Numbered from the stretch's first letter, positions 10,304-20,454 are shown. The stretch is DNA of 64,000 nt from Aquimarina longa SW024 (GCF_001401755.1 NZ_KQ474099.1:3926-67925), one strand, 5' to 3'. Program-made: numbers and translations. The notes: generated by a model not told the origin, from the letters alone.

Positions 10304-10369
10304 GATTTTACATTTTACTTATCATAAGTAATACACTTACATAATTATATGCAAGAATTAAACTACATA

Positions 10370-11605
10370 TCACCTCACCTTAAGAGTAATTACCGCTATA
10401 ATTGCTAGGAAAATCCCTACTATCCAAAATCTTGAAACAATCTTACTCTCATGTATTCCTTTCTTTTGATAATGATGATGTAATGGTGACATCAAAAAAA
10501 TCCTTCTTCCTTCTCCATATTTCTTTTTGGTATATTTAAACCAACTTACTTGCATCATCACAGAGACCGTTTCAATGAAAAAGATGCCACATAAGATTGG
10601 GATCAAAAACTCTTTGCGTATTGCAATTGCAATTACTGCTATAATCCCTCCAATGGTAAGGCTACCCGTATCTCCCATAAATACTTGTGCTGGATAAGTA
10701 TTATACCACAGAAATCCTACCAGTGCCCCTGCAAATGCTGCTATATAAATTGTCATTTCTCCAGAATTAGGGATATACATTACATTTAAATAATCTGAAA
10801 AAATAATGTTTCCTGACACCCAAGCAAACAATCCTAAAGTTAATACCATTATAGCAGATGATCCTGCTGCTAATCCATCAATCCCATCCGTTAGGTTTGC
10901 CCCATTTGAAACTGCTGTAACTATAAAAATCACAATAGGAATAAAAATCAACCAAGCATATTTCATCATCTCTGGACTAATCCATGTAATTAAATCCGAA
11001 TAATCAAACTCATTGTTTTTAAAAAAAGGTATTGTAGTCTTTGTTGATTTTATGGCTGGATTAAAATCCGACGCTTCTTCTCCTTCTACATTTACAGTCT
11101 GCGCTATTTCTGTTTTTACTTTCTCCTCTTTGATTGTGATATCATTATGAAAATACATGATACATCCTACAATAATACCAAGTCCTACCTGACCTATGAT
11201 TTTAAATTTCCCTGCTAATCCTTCTTTATCTTTTCTTTTAATTTTTAAATAATCATCTGTAAAACCAATAACTCCCATCCATAATGTTGTAATGATTAAC
11301 AAGATTACGTATATATTATGAAGCTTGGTAAACAGTAATACAGGAACTAAAGTTGATAGAATAATAATAATCCCTCCCATAGTTGGCGTACCTGCTTTTT
11401 CTGCCTGACCATCTAAACCTAATTCGCGAATACTCTCTCCCATTTGTTTTTTCCTAAGGAAATTTATGATTCGTTTCCCATAAATTGTAGATATCAGCAA
11501 TGATACTATAATCGCTATTGCTGCTCTAAAAGTGATAAACTGAAAAAGCGTTGCCCCAGGGAACTGATATTCGCTTTCTAAATATTCAAATAGATAGTAT
11601 AACAT
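10370..11605 (-). CDS. mraY: Phospho-N-acetylmuramoyl-pentapeptide transferase
   Basis: Integral membrane enzyme that attaches phospho-MurNAc-pentapeptide to undecaprenyl phosphate, giving lipid I. Motifs visible are [34 protein letters not shown] and [11 protein letters not shown]. At 411 residues it is about 50 longer than E. coli MraY. The extra part is a hydrophilic insertion near residues 150-195, after the second conserved cytoplasmic motif, which I believe is common in Bacteroidota. ATG start. Confidence 0.97.
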   Translation of the reverse strand: MLYYLFEYLESEYQFPGATLFQFITFRAAIAIIVSLLISTIYGKRIINFLRKKQMGESIRELGLDGQAEKAGTPTMGGIIIILSTLVPVLLFTKLHNIYVILLIITTLWMGVIGFTDDYLKIKRKDKEGLAGKFKIIGQVGLGIIVGCIMYFHNDITIKEEKVKTEIAQTVNVEGEEASDFNPAIKSTKTTIPFFKNNEFDYSDLITWISPEMMKYAWLIFIPIVIFIVTAVSNGANLTDGIDGLAAGSSAIMVLTLGLFAWVSGNIIFSDYLNVMYIPNSGEMTIYIAAFAGALVGFLWYNTYPAQVFMGDTGSLTIGGIIAVIAIAIRKEFLIPILCGIFFIETVSVMMQVSWFKYTKKKYGEGRRIFLMSPLHHHYQKKGIHESKIVSRFWIVGIFLAIIAVITLKVR

Positions 11606-11646
11606 AGGTCATCACCTTTTGTTCTCACAGAAGAGACTAAAAGGAT

Positions 11647-13110
11647 TTATTTATTTAGTTTTTTTAATTCTTGTTTGACAATTTCGAAATCATTAAAATC
11701 AATTCGCTCTCCATTAATTTCTTGGTACGTCTCATGCCCTTTACCTGCAATAAGGATAATATCATCTTTTCCTGCCAATTGACACGCTGTCTTAATTGCT
11801 TGTTTTCTATCTGTTATCGATAATGTCTTTTTATAATCTAATGGCTCTACTCCTCTTTCAATATCCTCTATAATATGATTTGGATTTTCTGTTCTAGGGT
11901 TATCGCTGGTAAAGATCACCTTATTACTAAGCTTTGATGCTATATTACCCATCACAGGGCGTTTCATTTTATCCCTATCTCCACCGCACCCTACAACAGT
12001 AATAAGCACCTCGTTAGTAGTTCTAATGTCATTAATAGTTTCTAACACATTTTTTAAAGCGTCTGGAGTATGTGCGTAATCAACTATAGCTGTAATCTTA
12101 TTATCAGATATCATGTATTGAAACCTACCACTCACACTCTGTAAATCACTGATTAACTGAAGTGTTTCTATAGTTTCCAAGCCTAATAATTCTGCTGTTC
12201 CAAAGATTGCTAATAAGTTATAGGCATTAAAGGTTCCTATTAACTTAGCCCAAACTTCATTATCATTTAATTTTAGTAACAATCCTTCTAGACTGTTTTC
12301 TAAAATTTGCCCTCTATAATCTGCATATGATTTTAAGGCATAACTATACTGTCTTGCTTTTGTATTTTGTAACATAAAAGCTCCATTTTTATCATCAGTA
12401 TTCACCAATGCAAAAGCTTTTGTAGGTAATTCATCAAAAAAAATCTTTTTTACATCACGATATTCTTTAAAAGTGTTATGATAATCTAAATGATCATGAG
12501 ATAAATTGGTAAAAATCCCTCCCACAAACTCTAAACCTTCTGTACGTTTTTGATGAATTCCATGAGAGCTAACTTCCATAAAACAATATTCTACTCCTAC
12601 TTCATTCATTTCCTTGAGATAATAATTAATTGTCAAAGAATCTGGAGTAGTATGTGTAGCATGATATACTTCATTATCTACTAAAATCTTTACTGTAGAT
12701 AGCAAACCTACTTTAAATCCAGCTTTTTTAAATAACTGATATAATAATGTAGCTATTGTTGTTTTACCATTGGTTCCTGTCACTCCTACTAACTTAAGAT
12801 TTTCTGAAGGAGATCCATAATAATTAGAAGCCATCATTGCTAATGCTGATTGAGTATCTTTAACTACTACGTAAACAGTTCCATCAACTGTAACTTGAGG
12901 ATTTTCTTCACAAATCACAGCTACAGCTCCTTTATCAATAGCTTTTTCTATAAAATCGTGACCATCAGACAATACTCCTCTAATAGCTACAAACACATCG
13001 CCTTGTTCAACTTTTCTTGAGTCGAATTCAATTTTATTAACCCTTGTCATTGTATCACCAATCACAGCGTCAATAGCCACTTTATACAGAATATCTTTTA
13101 ACTCTATCAC
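11647..13110 (-). CDS. murE: UDP-MurNAc-L-Ala-D-Glu:meso-diaminopimelate ligase
   Basis: Adds the third residue of the peptidoglycan stem peptide. The ATP loop GVTGTNGKTTIATLL lies near residue 109. The C-terminal motif TSDNPRTEN contains DNPR, the established signature for meso-diaminopimelate specificity, so a DAP-type wall is predicted. 487 residues. The start is GTG at 13108-13110, overlapping the ftsI stop by 4 bp, which implies translational coupling. Confidence 0.96.
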   Translation of the reverse strand: MIELKDILYKVAIDAVIGDTMTRVNKIEFDSRKVEQGDVFVAIRGVLSDGHDFIEKAIDKGAVAVICEENPQVTVDGTVYVVVKDTQSALAMMASNYYGSPSENLKLVGVTGTNGKTTIATLLYQLFKKAGFKVGLLSTVKILVDNEVYHATHTTPDSLTINYYLKEMNEVGVEYCFMEVSSHGIHQKRTEGLEFVGGIFTNLSHDHLDYHNTFKEYRDVKKIFFDELPTKAFALVNTDDKNGAFMLQNTKARQYSYALKSYADYRGQILENSLEGLLLKLNDNEVWAKLIGTFNAYNLLAIFGTAELLGLETIETLQLISDLQSVSGRFQYMISDNKITAIVDYAHTPDALKNVLETINDIRTTNEVLITVVGCGGDRDKMKRPVMGNIASKLSNKVIFTSDNPRTENPNHIIEDIERGVEPLDYKKTLSITDRKQAIKTACQLAGKDDIILIAGKGHETYQEINGERIDFNDFEIVKQELKKLNK

Positions 13111-15101
13111 GATAATTCTAATCTTATAGTTTGATCTATTTTTACCTTGCTTCCTGGTGCTATAGATTGTTTTCTAACTCTTCCTGATCCTCTTAGCTCT
13201 ACTTTGAGCCCCATGTTTTCTAAAAGTGAAATAACATCCATTGCTGGCATACCTGTTACATTGGGCATTATAGTCTTATATTTCTGAGCGCTTTTATAAT
13301 ATTTTTCATAACTACTAACTACAGAATTACTTTCGATTGCTGTGTAAGACACTTCATCTATAACTGGTATATCGTTATAAATTTTTGTTGCAATCGTTTT
13401 AAAAACTGGAGCAGCCACTTCACTACCATAATATCCTTTCTTTTTATTAGGCTTATGAATAACCACAATACAAGAATAAATAGGCTCGTCTGCAGGAAAA
13501 TATCCTGCAAAAGATGATATATACTCTCGTTCTTTGTCTTTCCCATAGTTTCCCCAACATGTACCTGTTTTACCTGCTATAAGAAAATCATTAGTCTTAA
13601 TATTAGTAGCTGTCCCTCTTTTAACAACATTCACCATCATTTCTTGAGCAATTTTTGCAGTTTGCTTAGAACATATTGCTGAGTTCAAAATTTCTTTATC
13701 AAATTTCTCTCTTGTCTTATCCCAAGTTTTTACCTCTCTAATAAATCGAGGTTTTACCATCTCTCCTCCATTAGCTATTGCATTATAAAATGCTAATGTT
13801 TGTAAAGGCGTAACAGCAACGCCATAACCATGTGCCATCCATGCTAAAGTAGTGCCATACCAATCTTCATCTCCCGGATATGGGATCTTAGGTTTTCCTT
13901 CTCCTCTAATAGATAACCCAAGCGTTTCTCCTAATCCCATATTAATCAATCGATCAATAAATTTCCTTGGATTATCTTTATAATTCTCATGTATCATTTT
14001 CGCGAAAGCAGTATTCGATGATAACTCAAATGCTTTTGCGGCAGAAATCTTACCATATCCTCCCCATTTAGAATCTTTTACGACTCTATCATAAAATTTT
14101 ACTCGCCCATTTTCTGTATCTATCACATAACTTGAATCAATAACTTTATCTTCTAAAGCTGCTACCATAGTCATTAACTTAAATGTCGATCCTGGCTCAT
14201 GAGCTTCTCCTACAGCATAATTTAATTTTTCATAATACTTCCCAGCGTTGGTACGTCCCAGATTAGAAATTGCTTTTATTTCTCCTGTTTTAGTTTCCAT
14301 AACCACAACAGTCCCGTGCTCTGCTTTAAACGCTTCTAACTGCTTAAGTAATGCATGATGTGCTATATCCTGAATATTAACATCAATAGTTGATACGACA
14401 TCATATCCATCCTGAGGCTCTACTTCATTAGCATCTCCGATAGGTTTCCATTGATTTTTTGCTATCTTTTGTTTCTTTCGTTTCCCGTCTTTACCTCTTA
14501 AGAAAGGTCCATAAGCTCCTTCTAACCCAACCCTAGTGTAATACCCTTGTTCATCTCTTCTTTCATATCCTACAGTACGCTCTGCTATTTTTCCTATAGG
14601 GTGTTCTCTAACTGTACGCTGTTCTATGATCAGCCCCCCCCGATTAGCTCCTAATTCGAATAAAGGAAATTTTTTAATTCTCATATACTGAGAATACCCT
14701 AGATTTCTACGAATCAATAAATATCTATTTTTGTTAGCTCTAGCAGTTCTAAGAATTTTATCGTAATGAGATACGGGTTTCCTAAATTCTTTAGATAGCG
14801 CTTCACAAAGTGGTTTAATATGTCTTCTAAAATCCTTATCTGTAACCGTAAGTGCATCAAATCTCACGTCATATTTAGGAACTGAAGTTGCTAATAGATT
14901 ACCTTTACTATCATATAGGTTTCCTCTGTTTGCTGGTATATCAAAAGTTTTAAAGACTCGCTCTTGAGCTTTTTTACGATACATATCTCCTTCAACAAAT
15001 TGTATATTGATTAATTTCACTAATACTACAATAGCAAAAATGAACATACATGCTGCTATAAAGTACAACCGATTTAATATGTTTTTTTCTTTTATTGCCA
15101 A
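13107..15101 (-). CDS. ftsI: Septal penicillin-binding protein FtsI (PBP3-like) with PASTA domain
   Basis: Class B transpeptidase of the septum, partner of FtsW. One membrane segment near residues 12-33 is followed by the dimerisation domain. The transpeptidase motifs are STFK (Ser305), SSN (361-363) and KTGT (511-514). A C-terminal PASTA-like domain (about 608-664, beginning MPNVTGM) is present, unlike in E. coli FtsI. 664 residues. The only sensible start is TTG at 15099-15101, six bases beyond the ftsL stop. Confidence 0.95.
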   Translation of the reverse strand: MAIKEKNILNRLYFIAACMFIFAIVVLVKLINIQFVEGDMYRKKAQERVFKTFDIPANRGNLYDSKGNLLATSVPKYDVRFDALTVTDKDFRRHIKPLCEALSKEFRKPVSHYDKILRTARANKNRYLLIRRNLGYSQYMRIKKFPLFELGANRGGLIIEQRTVREHPIGKIAERTVGYERRDEQGYYTRVGLEGAYGPFLRGKDGKRKKQKIAKNQWKPIGDANEVEPQDGYDVVSTIDVNIQDIAHHALLKQLEAFKAEHGTVVVMETKTGEIKAISNLGRTNAGKYYEKLNYAVGEAHEPGSTFKLMTMVAALEDKVIDSSYVIDTENGRVKFYDRVVKDSKWGGYGKISAAKAFELSSNTAFAKMIHENYKDNPRKFIDRLINMGLGETLGLSIRGEGKPKIPYPGDEDWYGTTLAWMAHGYGVAVTPLQTLAFYNAIANGGEMVKPRFIREVKTWDKTREKFDKEILNSAICSKQTAKIAQEMMVNVVKRGTATNIKTNDFLIAGKTGTCWGNYGKDKEREYISSFAGYFPADEPIYSCIVVIHKPNKKKGYYGSEVAAPVFKTIATKIYNDIPVIDEVSYTAIESNSVVSSYEKYYKSAQKYKTIMPNVTGMPAMDVISLLENMGLKVELRGSGRVRKQSIAPGSKVKIDQTIRLELS

Positions 15102-15107
15102 AATAGC

Positions 15108-15419
15108 TTAGTTTTTTACTATTATTTTCCTAGGAGGAGTTGCTGGACGTTTCAATCCTTTTTGAATCATCTTCTTTATTATTGATGATTCCATTTTCAA
15201 TCTCATTAATTCAGTTTTGCCATCTACAAATTGTGTTCTTAACTCCCTAACTTCATTATTTAATTTTGCAATCTCATGCACCTTACTTTCTGCATTATGT
15301 GAACTTGCAATCATTATTATTGCTAAAAAAGATAAAAACAATAACATTCTCCAATTCTTCATTGCATCATCTGCAATAAGAAACTTACCTTTTAATATAT
15401 CATAAACCGCTTGTTTCAT
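15108..15419 (-). CDS. ftsL: FtsL-like cell division protein
   Basis: A 103-residue bitopic protein. After a short cytoplasmic N-terminus (about 23 residues) there is a hydrophobic helix, MLLFLSFLAIIMIASS, followed by a coiled-coil-like stretch (KVHEIAKLNNEVRELRTQF). Small size, topology and placement between rsmH and ftsI identify it as the FtsL of this cluster; primary-sequence similarity to other FtsLs is low. ATG start. Confidence 0.85.
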   Translation of the reverse strand: MKQAVYDILKGKFLIADDAMKNWRMLLFLSFLAIIMIASSHNAESKVHEIAKLNNEVRELRTQFVDGKTELMRLKMESSIIKKMIQKGLKRPATPPRKIIVKN

Positions 15420-15468
15420 ATCCCAATTTACCTTTCCCCAAAAGCAGATGGTGATCGGTTTTGTTTTT

Positions 15469-16374
15469 TTATATTCTTTCTGCTACCCTAAGCTTTGCAC
15501 TACGTGCTCTATTATTTTGCTTAATCTCTTCATCACTTGGAACAATCAATCCTCCTACCTTTTTAAAAGGAACTGATACATTTCCATACATATCTTTTTC
15601 TGGTTCTCCTTCAAACATTCCACTACGTATATAACGTTTTACTAACCTATCTTCTAAAGAATGATAGGATATCAAACTAATTCTACCTCCTTGATCCAAA
15701 AGCTCAATTGTTTGCTCCAAGAACTCTTTTAGCACCTCTATTTCTTGATTTACCTCAATACGAATTGCTTGATAAATCTGAGCTAATATTTTATGCTCTC
15801 TATGTTTTGACAAAAATGGTTTCAGCACTTCTTTTAATGCAATACTTGTCTTTAAAGGTTCTTCTTTTCTAGCTCCTGATACCGCTCTAGCTAGCTTAGG
15901 CGCATTCCGCAACTCTCCATATTGTAGAAACATCTTTCTCAAATCTGCTTCATCATACTCATTAATTACATGATATGCTGATATTGCTCCATTCTGATTC
16001 ATCCTCATATCTAAATCCGCTTCAAAACGAGTCGAAAAACCTCTATCTGCCACATCAAACTGATGCGAAGAAACTCCAAAATCTCCAAGGATTCCATCTA
16101 CTTTTTTAATTCCATGAAACCTAAGAAACCTCTTAATAAATCTAAAGTTTTCATTTATTAAAGTAAATCGTTCATCATCAATTGCATTATCTAAAGCATC
16201 CTGATCTTGATCAAAAGCAAACAATCTTCCTTCACTCCCTAATTGCTTCATTATCTCTTTAGAATGGCCACCTCCGCCAAATGTAACATCTACATAAATG
16301 CCATTTGGCTTTATGGCCAACCCATCTACTGTTTCTTTAAGTAAAACCGGATTATGATATCCTGTTTGTTCCAT
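15469..16374 (-). CDS. rsmH: 16S rRNA (cytosine(1402)-N(4))-methyltransferase
   Basis: SAM-dependent methyltransferase (formerly MraW) acting on C1402 in the 30S P-site. The N-terminus HNPVLLKETVDGL and the SAM-binding loop VDVTFGGGGHSKEIM near residues 28-42 are diagnostic, as is the C-terminal SYHSLEDRLVKR. At 301 residues it has normal length. It is second in the dcw cluster, 63 bp after mraZ. ATG start. Confidence 0.97.
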   Translation of the reverse strand: MEQTGYHNPVLLKETVDGLAIKPNGIYVDVTFGGGGHSKEIMKQLGSEGRLFAFDQDQDALDNAIDDERFTLINENFRFIKRFLRFHGIKKVDGILGDFGVSSHQFDVADRGFSTRFEADLDMRMNQNGAISAYHVINEYDEADLRKMFLQYGELRNAPKLARAVSGARKEEPLKTSIALKEVLKPFLSKHREHKILAQIYQAIRIEVNQEIEVLKEFLEQTIELLDQGGRISLISYHSLEDRLVKRYIRSGMFEGEPEKDMYGNVSVPFKKVGGLIVPSDEEIKQNNRARSAKLRVAERI

Positions 16375-16437
16375 CTTTATACTTTATCAATCAGTTAAAC
16401 CAAACGCTAACTACTTATTTTAATATCCCCTATCCTA

Positions 16438-16905
16438 TTAATCAATGGTTATTTCATCATCAAATCCCATGACCTCTTCTGCTAAATCTGCAAAATCATC
16501 TGCTACATCATCTATTACTTTTTCATATTGATCTTTATCCCAAATCTCGATAATATTAACTGCTGACGACAGCACTAATTCTTTAGTAATTCCCGCAAAA
16601 TTAACTAAGTCTTTAGGAATCAAGAGACGACCAGTTGCGTCAATCTCTATCACTTTAACCCCTGCTGTAAACCTTCTGATAAAATCATTGTTTTTCTTTT
16701 TAAAACGGTTAAGTTTGTTCATTTTTTGCATCAAAAGATTCCATTCTGACATTGGATATAACTCTAAACAAGTCTGAAAAACAGCTCTTTTCAACACAAA
16801 TCCATCTTTTAGCATAGGCAAAAGTTGCTTCTTAAAAGCCGCAGGAATCATCAAACGCCCCTTAGCATCTGCTTTACATTCGTATGTGCCGATTAGATTT
16901 ATCAC
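16438..16905 (-). CDS. mraZ: Transcriptional regulator MraZ
   Basis: AbrB-like DNA-binding protein that controls dcw transcription in other bacteria. Both internal repeats are visible: ADAKGRLMIPAAFK near residues 12-25 and IDATGRLLIPKDL in the second half, each with the conserved GRL-IP core. 155 residues. The start is GTG at 16903-16905; no better start exists. First gene of the cluster. The upstream region carries three 10-bp-spaced GTGGTA repeats at 16948-16973, a likely self-binding site. Confidence 0.96.
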   Translation of the reverse strand: MINLIGTYECKADAKGRLMIPAAFKKQLLPMLKDGFVLKRAVFQTCLELYPMSEWNLLMQKMNKLNRFKKKNNDFIRRFTAGVKVIEIDATGRLLIPKDLVNFAGITKELVLSSAVNIIEIWDKDQYEKVIDDVADDFADLAEEVMGFDDEITID

Positions 16906-16929
16906 TTACCTATTAAACGTTTAATTATT

Positions 16930-16973
16930 CAAATATATTGAAAATATTACCACTTTTTACCACAATATACCAC
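16930..16973 (-). promoter_or_regulatory. dcw promoter with candidate MraZ operator (three GTGGTA repeats)
   Basis: On the minus strand GTGGTA occurs at 16973-16968, 16963-16958 and 16953-16948, exactly one 10-bp period apart. A TATATTTG element at 16937-16930 matches the Bacteroidota -7 consensus TAnnTTTG. The repeats occupy the place of the -33 element, which is otherwise not obvious. Known MraZ sites are direct repeats of TGGGN (E. coli) or AAAGTG[T/G] (mollicutes) with 10-bp spacing; the repeat nearest the gene reads AAAGTGGTAA. Confidence 0.65.
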
Positions 16974-17171
16974 ATTGTTAATAAGTTGTCTGTAAAATCA
17001 AAAGGCTTTTAGAACCAAAATCCTTAATATTTTGTTTATCAACACACTACAAAAAGCCTTAAAAACCTCTGATTTTAACCAATTCAAAGAAGAGATGATT
17101 GATCAAATAAAAAATAAAAAAAATCATTTAGTAGTATTCATAAAAAAACTCAAAACTAATTATGAAAATGC

Positions 17172-17179
17172 TATATTTG
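17172..17179 (+). promoter_or_regulatory. Promoter -7 element for the hydrolase-engB genes
   Basis: TATATTTG matches the Bacteroidota consensus TAnnTTTG and lies 25 bp before the ATG at 17205. No clear TTG-type -33 element is visible. Confidence 0.45.
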
Positions 17180-17204
17180 CGTTTAATTCTTGTAAGAAGT
17201 ATTA

Positions 17205-17975
17205 ATGAAGCACGAATTAGAAAAAGACGGAAAATTTAGTTATCTAGATTTAGGGAAAGGCACACCAATCATAATTTTACATGGATTGATGGGTGGTCTT
17301 AGTAATTTTGAAGGTGTAGGTTCATATTTTCCTGAACATGGGTACAGGGTGTTAATTCCTGAACTTCCCATTTACACATTATCTTTACTAAAAACCAAGG
17401 TTAGCACATATGCTAAATACCTTAAGGATTTTATAGATCATTTAGGTTATGGTGACAAAGAAGTTATACTTCTAGGCAATTCACTTGGAGGACATATAGG
17501 GCTTTTATGCACTAAGATGTTTCCTGAGAAAGTAAAAAGCCTTGTTATAACCGGAAGTTCCGGTCTCTATGAAAGCGCTATGGGAGAGAGCTACCCTAAG
17601 CGAGGCGATTATGAATATATTAAAGCGAAAGCAGAAAATGTATTTTACGATCCTACAATAGCTACAAAAGAAATTGTAGACGAGGTGTATGCCACTGTTA
17701 ATGATCGAAATAAATTAATCAGAACCTTAGCTATAGCTAAGAGTGCTATCCGCCATAATATGGCCAAAGATCTACCTAACATGAATACCCCAACCTGTAT
17801 TATCTGGGGAAAAAATGATAATGTTACACCTCCAGAGGTTGCTAATGATTTTAATCGATTATTACCAGACTCTGACTTATACTGGATTGATAAGTGCGGT
17901 CATGCCGCTATGATGGAGCATCCTGATAAGTTTAACCTATTATTACACAACTGGTTAAAAGAGCGTAACTTCTAA
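17205..17975 (+). CDS. Alpha/beta-fold hydrolase
   Basis: A 256-residue single-domain hydrolase. The oxyanion-hole region IILHGLMGG is near residues 23-31. The nucleophile elbow LLGNSLGGH has Ser in G-N-S-L-G near residue 94. The Asp is probably in IIWGKNDNVTPP, and the catalytic His in KCGHAAMMEHP. Substrate unknown; there is no signal peptide, so it is cytoplasmic. It is divergent from mraZ and 14 bp upstream of engB, so the two are probably co-transcribed. Confidence 0.9.
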   Translation: MKHELEKDGKFSYLDLGKGTPIIILHGLMGGLSNFEGVGSYFPEHGYRVLIPELPIYTLSLLKTKVSTYAKYLKDFIDHLGYGDKEVILLGNSLGGHIGLLCTKMFPEKVKSLVITGSSGLYESAMGESYPKRGDYEYIKAKAENVFYDPTIATKEIVDEVYATVNDRNKLIRTLAIAKSAIRHNMAKDLPNMNTPTCIIWGKNDNVTPPEVANDFNRLLPDSDLYWIDKCGHAAMMEHPDKFNLLLHNWLKERNF

Positions 17976-17989
17976 TTACAACTGATATA

Positions 17990-18595
17990 ATGAAGATTAG
18001 TAGTGCAGAATTTGTAATGAGCAATAGTGATGTTGCTAAATGTCCTAAAGACAAGCTTCCTGAATATGCTTTTATAGGAAGGTCTAACGTAGGCAAGTCT
18101 TCATTGATTAATATGCTCACAAGCCGAAAGAGTCTTGCCAAAACATCTGGAAGACCCGGAAAAACACAGCTTATCAATCATTTTATAATTAATAAAAATT
18201 GGTTTTTGGTTGACTTACCTGGTTATGGGTATGCCAGAGTATCAAAATCTTCTAAAAAAGTATTTCAGAAATTTATTACTGCCTATTTTGCTAAACGAAC
18301 TCAATTAGTTAGTGCCTTTGTATTAGTCGATTGCCGTCATGAGCCACAAAAAATAGATCTTGAATTTATGCAATGGCTAGGTGAAAATCAAATCCCTTTT
18401 TCTATTGTTTTTACAAAATCAGATAAGCTCTCAAAAAACAAATTACCTGACCAAATCAATAGTTATATTGAAGAAATGCTTAAATATTGGGTAGAAATGC
18501 CTAATTATTTTGTCACTTCATCTTCATCTGGATTAGGAAAAGAAGATATCCTTAACTACATCAATGAAATCAATATTCAAGTAAAAAAATCTTAG
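17990..18595 (+). CDS. engB: Ribosome biogenesis GTPase EngB/YsxC
   Basis: TRAFAC-class GTPase needed for 50S subunit assembly. G1 is GRSNVGKSSLINML (near residues 26-39), the G2 region is SGRPGKTQLINHF, G3 is DLPGYGYA, and G4 is TKSDK. At 201 residues it has family length. It follows the hydrolase by 14 bp. Its stop overlaps the end of the convergent gene at 18592. Confidence 0.96.
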   Translation: MKISSAEFVMSNSDVAKCPKDKLPEYAFIGRSNVGKSSLINMLTSRKSLAKTSGRPGKTQLINHFIINKNWFLVDLPGYGYARVSKSSKKVFQKFITAYFAKRTQLVSAFVLVDCRHEPQKIDLEFMQWLGENQIPFSIVFTKSDKLSKNKLPDQINSYIEEMLKYWVEMPNYFVTSSSSGLGKEDILNYINEINIQVKKS

Positions 18596-18957
18596 ACTTC
18601 ATTTTCTCCTATAAATTCGATCAATTCTGTTATAGAACCTAAAGAAGCTAATTTCTCTGAATCAAGAAACATTAAAAACTTCTCCTCTTGCTTTTGTAAA
18701 ATAACTGGAAATTTTAAGTTTTCACAACCTGATTTTGAATAAGCATTTAAAAACTCGTCTTTATACATAAACACACACTTAAAACTAGATTTCTTTCTAA
18801 AATCTTTCCAAATTCCTTTCTCAGAAAAATTACCATGAGTAAGAGTACACAAATCACAAGAATAGGTACTTGGGCTTACTATTTTATGAATAGTATCAAT
18901 ATAATTGTTCCATATACCAGAATTTGCATTATAAACAAAATACAATACTTTTTCCAA
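18592..18957 (-). CDS. Conserved hypothetical protein with CxxC motif
   Basis: A 121-residue cytoplasmic protein that I cannot assign to a characterised family. It begins VLYFVYNANSG and contains CDLCTLTHG, a CxxC pair that could bind metal or be redox active, and a second Cys further on (SGCENL). Similar short proteins occur beside other flavobacterial housekeeping genes, in my recollection. The start is TTG at 18955-18957. It ends 4 bp inside the convergent engB gene. Confidence 0.65.
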   Translation of the reverse strand: MEKVLYFVYNANSGIWNNYIDTIHKIVSPSTYSCDLCTLTHGNFSEKGIWKDFRKKSSFKCVFMYKDEFLNAYSKSGCENLKFPVILQKQEEKFLMFLDSEKLASLGSITELIEFIGENEV

Positions 18958-19147
18958 AACTTAAATTTTGAAATTTAGTCAACAAAATGCTTAAAACATT
19001 TCATAACACACTAAAATCATTTATGTTTTTAAAATATTATGAAGTATATTTTCAATCAGTATAAGCATCGTATAAAAAACCACGCTACAAAAGAAGAAAA
19101 ATTATGATGCTAAGAAACTAAAAATGAGCTCTTCCATCCATCAATCA

Positions 19148-19483
19148 TCACTGTTGCTTTAATTCTAGTTTTTCAGCAAAATAATCACAAAAATCTTTCA
19201 TAGTTGCTGACATTTTTTCATCCTGCGTAGCTCGATGAAAAGTATCACTCATAGCAACCAGTGTTTGATGAAAGAAGATTTTCATTTCATCTACTGGCAT
19301 ATCTTTGGTCCACAAATCAATACGAAGGCTTTCTTTCTTTTTACTATCCCATACTGATAATAGCATTGCTTTTGTTTCTTCGTTCTCTACTCCTCCATCT
19401 TTTGCCGTCCATCTTAGTTGTTCTGGAATTTTATTTTCATCTAATTCTATATCAATCTTGATTTCTGATTTATAATCGCTCAT
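19148..19483 (-). CDS. gldC: Gliding motility protein GldC
   Basis: A 111-residue soluble protein beginning SDYKSEIKIDIELDENKIPEQ with WTAKDGG near residue 26, the pattern of the GldC family. GldC is encoded next to GldB in gliding Bacteroidota and is thought to support GldB, although its biochemical role is unknown. It follows gldB by 2 bp on the same strand, so the pair is one transcription unit. Confidence 0.92.
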   Translation of the reverse strand: MSDYKSEIKIDIELDENKIPEQLRWTAKDGGVENEETKAMLLSVWDSKKKESLRIDLWTKDMPVDEMKIFFHQTLVAMSDTFHRATQDEKMSATMKDFCDYFAEKLELKQQ

Positions 19484-19485
19484 TA

Positions 19486-20454
19486 TTATTTTTTTGGTTT
19501 ATATTTTGACCTATTAAAAATTGTTTCGGCATCTATCAATAGTAACTGCTGTAAAGATACATTGTTATTTTTCATATACGAGGATACAATCCTCCACCCA
19601 ATATATTGCCCGACCCTATCTGGTGCCTCTTTATCGATTTCTTCTAAATAAAACTTTGAGAAAGGTCCTGGATATAAAAATCTTGGCATAAGAGTGCTAT
19701 CAGTACTATATAGTAATTGACGATCTACAAAATACCTCCATATTTGCTCTTCATTAACTTTAACCCAATCATACTGTTCTGTAGTATATCCTATTTTTTG
19801 AGCATTACTAAAGGTTGGCAAAAGCAAATCTTTTATATATAATTCTTTACCAAAAGATATAAGATTCCCCAAGAACGTTCTATCTCTAATTGGCCCAACC
19901 TGATTTTTAGCATACATCGAAGCTATATCTGGAACAATATATTGCTTTTCAAAGTTACGTCTCAAGTATTTCTGTATTGATTCATAAAAATGATGGTCTT
20001 TACCCAGATAAACATCTAGAGAAATGATCAGTAATCCCTTAGCTAACACAATTTTATTTCGATAATTAACATCAGAAGTAATTGTAACCACTCTAGGTTC
20101 TTTAATCTCAGGGAAATAATATTTAATATGCTGAAAAAGAGAGTGAAGTTGGTCTTTCTCTCTAGACATATCAGAAAACGCTTTTTCTATTTCTTTGTTG
20201 ATTTCTAACTGAATAGTGTCTCTAGATGTATTAATCCATACGCTATCATGGTACTTTTCTGAAAACAAAAAAGGGTATTCTTTTTTTAGATCAGGCAGGT
20301 TCTGTGGTGTCATTTTAGCAAATAACTGATCAAAACGTTCTATTTTAAGATCTATTGGAATTGCAGCAATCTCTTTTTCAATCTCACTTTTACGAGAGCA
20401 AGAAATCAATACACAAAAAACCAGAGCAAGTTTTAAAAATTTAATAGTATTCAT
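19486..20454 (-). CDS. gldB: Gliding motility lipoprotein GldB
   Basis: Predicted lipoprotein required for gliding, and linked to T9SS function, in Flavobacterium johnsoniae. I choose the ATG at 20454 over the upstream one at 20505. It gives a proper lipoprotein signal (MNTIKFLKLALVFCVLISC with lipobox LISC) and leaves room for the promoter at 20530-20561. The mature part contains IERFDQLFA and other GldB-like segments. 322 residues. Operon with gldC. Confidence 0.92.
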   Translation of the reverse strand: MNTIKFLKLALVFCVLISCSRKSEIEKEIAAIPIDLKIERFDQLFAKMTPQNLPDLKKEYPFLFSEKYHDSVWINTSRDTIQLEINKEIEKAFSDMSREKDQLHSLFQHIKYYFPEIKEPRVVTITSDVNYRNKIVLAKGLLIISLDVYLGKDHHFYESIQKYLRRNFEKQYIVPDIASMYAKNQVGPIRDRTFLGNLISFGKELYIKDLLLPTFSNAQKIGYTTEQYDWVKVNEEQIWRYFVDRQLLYSTDSTLMPRFLYPGPFSKFYLEEIDKEAPDRVGQYIGWRIVSSYMKNNNVSLQQLLLIDAETIFNRSKYKPKK

